Source: DASPGQ01 sp035457705 (lineage in GTDB: Bacteria > Acidobacteriota > Vicinamibacteria > Marinacidobacterales > SMYC01). Taken from it: a stretch of DNA of 64,000 nt. Made by a program: the position numbers and the translations under genes. Positions 57,301 through 64,000 of this stretch are shown here, piece after piece. Under the pieces are notes generated by a model, which searched no databases, was not told where the DNA came from, and saw nothing but the letters and a program-made list of their open reading frames with translations. The stretch's first letter is position 1, and the number at the start of each line of letters is the position of its first letter. The stretch spans positions 1 to 64,000 of the forward strand of contig DATIBD010000032.1 of assembly GCA_035457705.1 (NCBI GenBank), read 5' to 3'.

Positions 57301-59844
57301 TTGCAAAGCCGTCGAATGCCGAAAACGAATCCGGAGGGACAGTTCCTATCCGACGGCGTCGATGTGCGGACGGGAAACTCGATGGAAGCGCTGAAGCGCG
57401 CCTTCGTCGACAACCTCTTCTTCGTGCAGGGAAAGTTCTTCCCCGTCGCCACGCTGAACGACTACTACATGGCTCTCGCCTACACCGTGCGCGATCGTCT
57501 CCTGGCGCGCTGGATCGAGACCAGCATGCAGTATCTGACGAGCAGGGCCAGAACCGTCTGCTATCTCTCAGCGGAATTTCTTCTCGGACCTCATCTGGGA
57601 AATAACCTTCTCAACCTCGGCATCTGTGACGAGGTCGAAGAGGCGATGGACTCCCTGGGGCTTTCGCTTCGAGAGCTCCTCGAGCAAGAGGAAGAGCCTG
57701 GCCTGGGGAATGGGGGCCTCGGGCGCCTCGCCGCCTGTTATCTCGATTCACTCGCGACGCTTCAGATCCCCGCCATCGGCTACGGGATTCGCTATGAGTT
57801 CGGTATCTTCGACCAAGCCGTGCGAGACGGCTGGCAACAGGAAATCACTGACAAGTGGCTTCGTCTCGGCAACCCCTGGGAGATCGCGCGCCCCGAGATC
57901 GCTTTCGACGTGAAGCTCGGAGGACGCACCGAGAGCTATCACGACGCCTCGGGACGCTACCGAGTCCGCTGGACTCCCGAACGGATCGTGAAAGGGGTCG
58001 CCTACGACACGCCGATCATCGGCTATCGGGTTGGAAACGCCAACCTGCTTCGCCTCTTCACCGCCAAGGCGACAGAGGCCTTCGAGCTGGAGGCGTTCAA
58101 CGTCGGCGACTACTACCGATCGGTCGAAGCGAAGGTCCGCTCGGAGAACATCACCAAAGTGCTCTATCCCAATGACGAGCCGGCGGCGGGTCGGGAGCTG
58201 CGTCTGCAGCAACAGTACTTCTTCGTGACCTGCGCCCTCCAGGACATGATCCGCATTCATCTCCAAAGCGCGGGCTCGGTCGGCGACTTCGACCGCAAGT
58301 TCGCGGTGCAGCTCAATGACACCCATCCCGCCATTGCCGTCGCCGAGCTCATGCGGCTTCTCGTGGATGAGCACGGCATGGACTGGGAGCCCGCCTGGAA
58401 GGTGACCCAGAACACGCTCGCTTACACCAACCACACCTTGCTTCCGGAAGCGCTGGAGAAATGGCCGCTGACGGCCTTCGCTCGCGTCCTTCCGCGGCAC
58501 CTCGAGATCATTTACGAGCTGAACCATCGCTTCCTGCAGCAGGTACGGCGCCGTTACCCCGACGAGGATCGGGTGAGACGACTTTCTCTGATCGACGAGT
58601 CGGGTGAGCGCTACGTTCGCATGGCGCATCTCGCCGCTCTGGGAAGCCACTCGATAAACGGCGTGGCGCGACTTCACACCGAGCTTCTCACCAGGAGCGT
58701 GATGTCGGATTTTTTCGATCTCTGGCCGGAGAGGTTCAGCAATAAGACGAACGGCGTGACGCCGCGGCGTTTCATGGCGCTCGCGAACCCCCGTCTTTCC
58801 CGGCTCATCACGAGTGCGATCGGCGAGAACTGGCTCAGGGACCTCGACGAGCTGGAGCGGCTGGAGCCCCTCGCCGATGACACCAGTTTCCGCGATGCCT
58901 GGCGCCTCGTGAAACAAGAGAACAAGGCCGATCTAGCGAAAGAAATTCATCGCCGCACCGGAGTGGACGTGGATCCGAGCTCGCTCTTCGACGTTCAGGT
59001 GAAGCGAATCCACGAGTACAAACGCCAGCAGCTGAACGCTCTCCACGTCGTCGCGCTTTTCCGGCGGCTCCAGCAAGACCCGCGCTTCGAGGCCGGGCCC
59101 CGCACGGTGATCTTCGCCGGCAAGGCGGCTCCCGGTTATTTCATGGCCAAGCTCATCATCAAGCTCGTCCACTCGATTGCCGCCGTCGTGAACTCCGACG
59201 AGCGTGTGGGCCAACGGCTCAAAGTCGTTTTCCTTCCCGATTACAACGTGAAGCTGAGCCACCGCATTTTTCCCGCGGCCGATCTCTCGGAGCAGATTTC
59301 CACCGCGGGGATGGAGGCCTCGGGAACCGGGAACATGAAGTTCGCCTTGAACGGCGCGCTGACCATCGGCACGCTCGATGGAGCCAACGTCGAGATTCGC
59401 GAGGCCGTCGGTCCAGAGAATTTCTTTCTCTTTGGCTCGACCGCCGAGGAGGTCGCAGCCAGACGCACGGGGAGCTATCGACCGCGCGACCTGTACGATG
59501 AGGACCATCGGCTCCGGGAGACCATCGACCTGGTTGCGTCCGGGAGGTTCTCGGACGGCGACCGCTCGCTCTTCCGTCCCTTGTTGGACTCGCTTCTCGA
59601 CGGAGACCACTACATGGTGCTCGCCGATTTCAGCGCCTACATCCGGTGTCAGGAGGATGCCGAGCGCGCCTACCGCGATGTCGAGAGCTGGACCCGCAGG
59701 TCCATTCTGAACGTGGCCCGCATGGGGAGGTTCTCCTCGGATCGTGCGATCCGAGAGTATTGCGACGAGATTTGGAAAGTCTCACCCGTTCCCATCCAGC
59801 CGGCCGACGCGCCGGCTCCGAGCGTCCCCGGCGGTCCGCCATAA
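57301..59844 (+). CDS. glgP: Glycogen/starch phosphorylase
   Basis: An 847-residue cytosolic PLP enzyme releasing glucose-1-phosphate from alpha-1,4-glucans. YLSAEFLLGPHLGNNL, EEEPGLGNGGLGRLAACYLDSLATL, YGIRYEFGIFDQ, QLNDTHPAIAVAELMR and NKTNGVTPRRF are classical, and the PLP lysine is in EASGTGNMKFALNGALTIGTLDGANVE. Length and order of motifs are normal. TTG 57301 has AAAGG upstream; ATG 57316 (MPKTNPEGQ) is an alternative. Not obviously in an operon. Confidence 0.96.
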   Translation: MQSRRMPKTNPEGQFLSDGVDVRTGNSMEALKRAFVDNLFFVQGKFFPVATLNDYYMALAYTVRDRLLARWIETSMQYLTSRARTVCYLSAEFLLGPHLGNNLLNLGICDEVEEAMDSLGLSLRELLEQEEEPGLGNGGLGRLAACYLDSLATLQIPAIGYGIRYEFGIFDQAVRDGWQQEITDKWLRLGNPWEIARPEIAFDVKLGGRTESYHDASGRYRVRWTPERIVKGVAYDTPIIGYRVGNANLLRLFTAKATEAFELEAFNVGDYYRSVEAKVRSENITKVLYPNDEPAAGRELRLQQQYFFVTCALQDMIRIHLQSAGSVGDFDRKFAVQLNDTHPAIAVAELMRLLVDEHGMDWEPAWKVTQNTLAYTNHTLLPEALEKWPLTAFARVLPRHLEIIYELNHRFLQQVRRRYPDEDRVRRLSLIDESGERYVRMAHLAALGSHSINGVARLHTELLTRSVMSDFFDLWPERFSNKTNGVTPRRFMALANPRLSRLITSAIGENWLRDLDELERLEPLADDTSFRDAWRLVKQENKADLAKEIHRRTGVDVDPSSLFDVQVKRIHEYKRQQLNALHVVALFRRLQQDPRFEAGPRTVIFAGKAAPGYFMAKLIIKLVHSIAAVVNSDERVGQRLKVVFLPDYNVKLSHRIFPAADLSEQISTAGMEASGTGNMKFALNGALTIGTLDGANVEIREAVGPENFFLFGSTAEEVAARRTGSYRPRDLYDEDHRLRETIDLVASGRFSDGDRSLFRPLLDSLLDGDHYMVLADFSAYIRCQEDAERAYRDVESWTRRSILNVARMGRFSSDRAIREYCDEIWKVSPVPIQPADAPAPSVPGGPP

Positions 59845-59856
59845 GTGGACGAATTT

Positions 59857-60081
59857 ATGATTACGATGACGTCTCCAAAGGAACGCAAAGCCGCAACGAC
59901 CCGGGAGGCGCTAAGAAAGACCAGGAGACGGCGGACAGGACCTGAATTTCCTCTCGTGGAGGCCGCGATCGAAAAGTACTCCGCACCCATCGAATGGTTG
60001 GTGAAGAACGTTCCCCGAACAACGGAAGAGTCGGCCTCGGGGGTAACTCCTACGACGGTTTCTTCGCGGCCGCGGGTATGA
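59857..60081 (+). CDS. Possible small basic protein
   Basis: ATG 59857 opens 74 residues, MITMTSPKERKAATTREALR and on, with a very basic run (RKTRRRRTGPEF) and a mildly helical middle (VEAAIEKYSAPIEWLVKNV). No Shine-Dalgarno sequence. I do not recognise it. The rest of the 420-nt interval before the next gene (60082-60264) shows nothing else. Confidence 0.3.
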   Translation: MITMTSPKERKAATTREALRKTRRRRTGPEFPLVEAAIEKYSAPIEWLVKNVPRTTEESASGVTPTTVSSRPRV

Positions 60082-60264
60082 TCGACGCCCACCCCGCGCT
60101 CGGGCCGTCTCCCCTAAGCTCCCCAGGCTGACTGGTTCGGCGGCGACGATCTCCTTCTTCGGAGGTACAATCGCTTCGCCCCGTATTTCACACCTCGACC
60201 CGCTACGGCACCGATCTGCACAGGGAGGCACCGCCGGACTAAGATACGCGCGGAGGTCAAACGC

Positions 60265-62655
60265 ATGAGTCGGGAACTAGCCCTTTGTCTTTCAATCGTC
60301 ACAACCTTCGCGGTGTTCCAGCCCTTCGCTTTTGCGCAAACACAGCCCCCGATCGTAAAGCCGGGAGCTCCCGGAGAGGCGACGAAGGTGGTCTCCCCGG
60401 ACGAGGCGGCCAATCTCTCCGGCATTCGATTTTCCGCGGCCGACGTTCGCTTCATGCAGGAGATGCTCTCCAATCATGAGCAGGCCCTGAAGATAACGGG
60501 GCTCGCGAACGTGCGGGGCGAGAAGGACGCCGTCCGGAATCTCGCGAAGGAGCTCGCGGGTACACTCGAGGGCGACGTCGGGATGATGAAGGAGTGGCTG
60601 ACTTCCAGAGGCCAGGAGCTCGAGGCTCCCCCGGCACAGGACGGGCGCGTCGTGCCCGGCATGGCCAAGGCCGAGGACATCAGTCGGATCGAGGAGGCGA
60701 AAGGGCTCGAGTTCGATCGGCAGTTCCTCTCTCTCATCATCCAGAACCAGCGCGGCGCCGCTACCATGGCCGAGAACCTCCTCGCCGAAGACGGCGCCGC
60801 CCAGGACGCCAAGCTCTTCGAGTTCGCCTCCGACCTCAAGGGCGACCGGAGCCTCGCCATCGAGAGGATGGACGTCTTGCTCGCGGACCTCTCGCCCGAT
60901 CCGCGGGTCCATCTCAAGGCGGGTTTTAGGGACGCCGGGGAAGCGGCGTGGAATCTGGAGAAGGTCGCGACGCTCGAGAACCCGGGTGGATTCTTCGACC
61001 CTCTGGCCCCCGCTGGCATGCCGATCCCTCCGGAGAGGAAACCCACGAAGATCAAAGACGAAGAAGATCCGATGCAGAGGCCGGGGCTCCTGAGCTTCGC
61101 GAACACGGATCTCGCGTTCCGACGGGAAATGGTGATCGAAGGCAACTACCACGGGTTCAACTTCTTCAATATCGAAGACCCGCGAAAGCCGCAGCTCCTC
61201 GCCTCTGTTGTCTGTCCCGGAGGCCAGGGAGACGTCTCGATCTACCAGAATCTGCTTTTCATGTCCGTCGAGGAGACCCGGGGCCGGCTCGACTGCGGCA
61301 CCCAGGGCGTCGTCGAGACGAAGAGCAAGGAGCGTTTCCGCGGGGTCCGCATCTTCGACATCAGCGACATCCGGATGCCGAAGCAGGTGGCGGCGGTCCA
61401 GACGTGCCGCGGCTCTCACACCCATACGCTGGTGAGCGACCCAGACGACCAGGGAAACCTCTACGTCTACGCTTCCGGCACGGGGTCGGTGCGGCCCAAG
61501 GAGGAGCTGGCGGAATGCTCGGACGCAACGGCCGACCCCAACACCGCTCTTTTCAGCGTCGACGTCATCCAGGTGCCTCTGGCCCATCCGGAGAACGCGC
61601 GAGTCGTGAGCCGGCCACGGATCTTCGCCGACCCCGAGACCGGCGCCATCGCGGGCCTCTGGAGGGGAGGAGACCACGGACCGGGGACGCAGGAGACGTA
61701 CGAAACCAACATGTGCCACGACATCACCGTCTTTCCCGAGATCGGCCTTGCGGCGGGGGCCTGCTCGGGAAACGGCATCCTCCTCGACATCAGAGATCCG
61801 GCGAAACCGTTCCGCATCGACCAGGTGACCGACCCCACGTTCGCATACTGGCATTCGGCGACCTTCAACAATGACGGCACCAAGGTGATCTTCACCGACG
61901 AGTGGGGCGGGGGAGGCCGTCCCCGTTGCCGGGCCTCGGACCCGAAGAACTGGGGGGCGGATGCGATCTTCGACGTCGTCGATCGGAAGCTCCAGTTTCA
62001 GAGCTATTACAAGATGCCCGCGCCTCAGACGGAGCAGGAGAACTGCGTCGCCCACAACGGGTCGCTCATATCAGTTCCCGGGCGCGACATCATGGTCCAG
62101 GCCTGGTATCAGGGCGGAATCTCCGTCTTCGATTTCACGGATTCGTCGAACCCCGTTGAGATCGCGTTCTTCGACCGCGGCCCCATCATGGAGAAGCAGA
62201 TGGTTCTGGGCGGGTACTGGTCCGCCTACTGGTACGACGGCTTCATCTACGGAACGGAGATCGCCCGGGGCCTCGATGTCCTGAAGCTTCTCCCGAGCGA
62301 ATACCTGACGGCGAACGAGATCGAAGCCGCGTCTTCCCTAGCCCGCAGCGGATTCAACGCCCAGCAGCAGCGGCGCATCGACTGGCCTTCGAGCCCAGTG
62401 GTCGCGCGCGCCTACCTCGACCAGCTCGGGAGGACGAAGGCCATCCGGGCGGACCGCGCCCGCGCTCTCAACTCAGCGCTCGATCGGGCAGGGGAAGCCC
62501 TTTCGAAGAGCCGTAAGGATTTCGACGCCGCCTCTCGGCTCGACTCCCTCGCGGCCGATCTGAAGAACGACTCCGCCGCGGCAACGGGACGCGACCAGGC
62601 GCGCATTCGGTCGCTCGTCGATACGGTCACGGGGATCGCGAAGAGCCTGCGCTAG
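60265..62655 (+). CDS. Exported protein: DUF305-like domain fused to LVIVD-type beta-propeller
   Basis: A 796-residue secreted protein with signal peptide MSRELALCLSIVTTFAVFQPFAFAQ. Residues about 55-215 are a DUF305-like ferritin-type helical pair (DVRFMQEMLSNHEQALKITGLA ... EFDRQFLSLIIQNQRGAATMAENLLAEDG) in which the usual His-His metal motif is partly lost (NHEQA; NQRGA). Residues about 275-680 carry LVIVD-type repeats (FNFFNIEDPRKPQLLASVVC, VRIFDISDIRMPKQVAAVQTC, ISVFDFTDSSNPVEIAFFD). The tail (690-796) is helical. The fusion may be a periplasmic metal-binding or surface protein; function unknown. Confidence 0.8.
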   Translation: MSRELALCLSIVTTFAVFQPFAFAQTQPPIVKPGAPGEATKVVSPDEAANLSGIRFSAADVRFMQEMLSNHEQALKITGLANVRGEKDAVRNLAKELAGTLEGDVGMMKEWLTSRGQELEAPPAQDGRVVPGMAKAEDISRIEEAKGLEFDRQFLSLIIQNQRGAATMAENLLAEDGAAQDAKLFEFASDLKGDRSLAIERMDVLLADLSPDPRVHLKAGFRDAGEAAWNLEKVATLENPGGFFDPLAPAGMPIPPERKPTKIKDEEDPMQRPGLLSFANTDLAFRREMVIEGNYHGFNFFNIEDPRKPQLLASVVCPGGQGDVSIYQNLLFMSVEETRGRLDCGTQGVVETKSKERFRGVRIFDISDIRMPKQVAAVQTCRGSHTHTLVSDPDDQGNLYVYASGTGSVRPKEELAECSDATADPNTALFSVDVIQVPLAHPENARVVSRPRIFADPETGAIAGLWRGGDHGPGTQETYETNMCHDITVFPEIGLAAGACSGNGILLDIRDPAKPFRIDQVTDPTFAYWHSATFNNDGTKVIFTDEWGGGGRPRCRASDPKNWGADAIFDVVDRKLQFQSYYKMPAPQTEQENCVAHNGSLISVPGRDIMVQAWYQGGISVFDFTDSSNPVEIAFFDRGPIMEKQMVLGGYWSAYWYDGFIYGTEIARGLDVLKLLPSEYLTANEIEAASSLARSGFNAQQQRRIDWPSSPVVARAYLDQLGRTKAIRADRARALNSALDRAGEALSKSRKDFDAASRLDSLAADLKNDSAAATGRDQARIRSLVDTVTGIAKSLR

Positions 62656-62810
62656 CGCCTTCGAGAGACCCTAGCGGCGGATCGACGCCCTCGTTTTCGT
62701 CTCTCAGATACGGAGGGGTTCATCTCAGCCTTAGCTTTGGAAAAGGCGAAGTAATCGACGAGGCTGGACAGGAAACCGCCCATACGTTAGTTTACGGAAC
62801 GACAACGAGG

Positions 62811-63326
62811 ATGATACCGAAAGAGATTGCAGAATTCCTGGAGGGTGCGACCGTTGGATTCGGCGCGACGCGGAACGCCGAGCTGGTCCCTCAAATCCAT
62901 CCCGTCCAGGCCTGGCGCGTCAGCGACGACCGAAAAGCCATCACCTGTCTCTTTTCACGAGGGTACAGCGAGGTCCTCCTCCCCTCACTCGAGGAGAACG
63001 GGAAGTTCTCCTTCACCGTGCTCGCCAGCACGTCCGGCCCCCGAGCCAGTCATCCTCCGAATCCCACCGTCGATCTTCACGAGTGCTACCAGCTCAAAGG
63101 TGACTTCGTGGGTTCCCGACCGGCCAACGAGGGGGATCTTCCCCTCGTGAACCAAAAGGCACAGCAGTTCAAGGCTTTTTTCCAGCCAATATTTGGCTTC
63201 TCCGAACGGGCCTGCGACGCTCGGTACGGAACGCCAGCCCTCGCCATGACGTTCGAGGTGCACGAGATTTACGATCAGACACCCGGTCCCGAAGCGGGCA
63301 CCCGGATCACCATGGACGAAGGGTGA
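62811..63326 (+). CDS. Pyridoxamine 5'-phosphate oxidase-like flavin split-barrel protein
   Basis: A 171-residue split-barrel protein. IAEFLEGATVGFGATRNAELVPQIHPVQAWRVSDDRKAITCLF is the N-terminal half of the FMN-binding barrel, followed by ENGKFSFTVLASTSG, a usual strand-turn of this superfamily. It overlaps by one base (TGATG) with a second protein of the same fold, and both may form a functional pair. Substrate unknown. Confidence 0.72.
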   Translation: MIPKEIAEFLEGATVGFGATRNAELVPQIHPVQAWRVSDDRKAITCLFSRGYSEVLLPSLEENGKFSFTVLASTSGPRASHPPNPTVDLHECYQLKGDFVGSRPANEGDLPLVNQKAQQFKAFFQPIFGFSERACDARYGTPALAMTFEVHEIYDQTPGPEAGTRITMDEG

Positions 63327-63742
63327 TGACGGGAGCGAAGCTTCCCGACGAGATCCAAGCGGTGATGGAGAACGGGATTCCCGCACAAGTGGGGACCTCC
63401 TCGGCGGACGGCATCCCCAACGCCACGGAGATCTCTCGTGTCTACTACGTCGACCCCCATCACGTCGCACTGTCGAACCAGTTCTTCAGCAAGACCGTTC
63501 GCAACATCCGCGAGAATCCACGTGCCTGCGTCAACCTGAACGACGTCGAAGGTTGCACGAGCTGGATCCTGCACCTCGAGTTCGATCATTCTGAGACCAA
63601 GGGGCCCATCTTCGACGAGCTAGACATGCAGATCGAAGCCATTGCCTCGATGACAGGAATGTCGGGCATCTTCAAGCTCAAGGCCGCGGACATTTTTCGC
63701 GTGACCTCGGTGCAGAAGATCGAGTACGGCTCCCGTTCATGA
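63326..63742 (+). CDS. Pyridoxamine 5'-phosphate oxidase-family protein
   Basis: A 138-residue flavin split-barrel protein: LPDEIQAVMENGIPAQVGTSSADGIPNATEISRVYYVDPHHVALSNQFFSKTVRNIRENPRACV is the standard FMN-binding N-terminal barrel, with FFSKTVRNIRENP the phosphate-binding helix region. Coupled to the upstream homologue (TGATG). The following gene is a GAF sensor, suggesting a possible redox-signalling unit. Confidence 0.82.
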   Translation: MTGAKLPDEIQAVMENGIPAQVGTSSADGIPNATEISRVYYVDPHHVALSNQFFSKTVRNIRENPRACVNLNDVEGCTSWILHLEFDHSETKGPIFDELDMQIEAIASMTGMSGIFKLKAADIFRVTSVQKIEYGSRS

Positions 63743-63768
63743 AGTCATGAAGTCCTGAGCGGTGTCGC

Positions 63769-64000
63769 GTGGGAACGACGGGAGCCTCCAGCGAGGAGCT
63801 GGCCGCGGAGCTGGCGCAAAAATCGGCCGAAGTTCGGATCCTCCGCCAGGTCTCGTCCGACATCAACGCAACACTCGAGCTCGACGAGATCTACGAGGTC
63901 GTCCTCCGCACGATGGACGAGCTCTTCGGTTTTCATCATTCGCTGATCCTCCTTCTCGACGACTCGGGCGATGCGCTTCGCGTCGTTGCCAGCCGGGGCT
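63769..64000 (+). CDS. GAF-domain signalling protein (truncated by window end)
   Basis: GTG 63769 opens a frame to the window edge (77 codons). After a short coiled coil (SEELAAELAQKSAEVRILRQVSSDIN) a GAF domain begins: ATLELDEIYEVVLRTMDELFGFHHSLILLLDDSGDALRVVASRG. This N-terminal arrangement occurs in GAF-linked adenylate/guanylate cyclases, histidine kinases and phosphatases; the output domain lies outside the window. Confidence 0.75.
   Translation, partial: MGTTGASSEELAAELAQKSAEVRILRQVSSDINATLELDEIYEVVLRTMDELFGFHHSLILLLDDSGDALRVVASRG

Noticed and set aside
1..64000. CRISPR arrays, tRNA or rRNA genes, insertion sequences
   Set aside because: No regular spacer-repeat series, no cloverleaf-like sequence with TTCRANY, and no transposase or integrase frame was recognised by eye.

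Overview
The window is about 63-65% GC by eye, densely coded on both strands, with many GTG and TTG starts and ATGA/GTGA stop-start overlaps. The mix of genes suggests an Acidobacteriota-like soil or sediment bacterium: many exported peptidases and amidases (M14, M28, M55, M20), a TolB/PD40 remnant, a group 1h [NiFe]-hydrogenase, several PIN and MntA/HepT toxin-antitoxin pairs, and a dispersed intergenic repeat. This assignment is inference; no rRNA or tRNA gene was seen.

Layout. 1-3.1 kb (minus): ligA (cut by the window edge), two tiny membrane proteins and a DapB-fold dehydrogenase. 3.1-6.3 kb: CPBP protease and an Xni-like nuclease flanked by a dispersed repeat, then an antitoxin/PIN pair. 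6.3-9.5 kb (minus): permease, membrane protein, lysA. 9.6-11.8 kb: exported triple-RidA protein and a sulfotransferase. 12-16.5 kb (minus): HepT/MntA, a large M14 carboxypeptidase, a nucleotidyltransferase pair. 16.6-19.4 kb: HD-GYP/LuxR regulator divergent from a leaderless amide/urea-type binding protein. 19.9-20.5 kb: AhpD-like gene with an in-frame TGA read as selenocysteine. 20.5-31.2 kb: transporter, Tat-exported class V aminotransferase, envelope proteins, amidase, M28 and M55 peptidases, MATE pump. 31.2-33.5 kb: toxin-antitoxin/acetyltransferase island bounded by a 25-bp direct repeat.

33.6-49.9 kb is the core. A nickel/peptide-type ABC importer (binding protein and two permeases, no ATPases) diverges from a long operon: excisionase-type regulator, hypF, hypC, hypD, SIS-domain gene, hypE, hhyS, five tandem small one-TM proteins, hhyL, protease-like protein, Rieske-type protein, maturation protease fused to a winged helix and Cys-rich tail, and a CooC-like nickel ATPase. 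Almost every junction overlaps or is a few bases long, implying one transcript. It should build a high-affinity H2-oxidising enzyme. hypA and hypB are absent here. The CooC-like gene is interrupted by an in-frame TGA exactly where the family has the first Cys of its metal-binding CxC, so I read it as a selenoprotein (U113-M-C115). The TGA is followed by a short GC hairpin with an apical GGU that is almost identical to the one behind the AhpD-like TGA.

50-64 kb: DUF6624-like protein, Tat-exported spermidine-dehydrogenase-like flavoprotein with a sodium:solute symporter, Asp/Glu racemase-like enzyme, an M20 homologue with substituted metal ligands, glycogen phosphorylase, an exported DUF305/LVIVD protein, two flavin split-barrel proteins and the start of a GAF-domain sensor.

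Most interesting: two probable selenoproteins sharing a SECIS-like element, the Sec-containing CooC in a hydrogenase operon without hypAB, and five paralogous one-TM coiled-coil genes inserted between the hydrogenase subunit genes.
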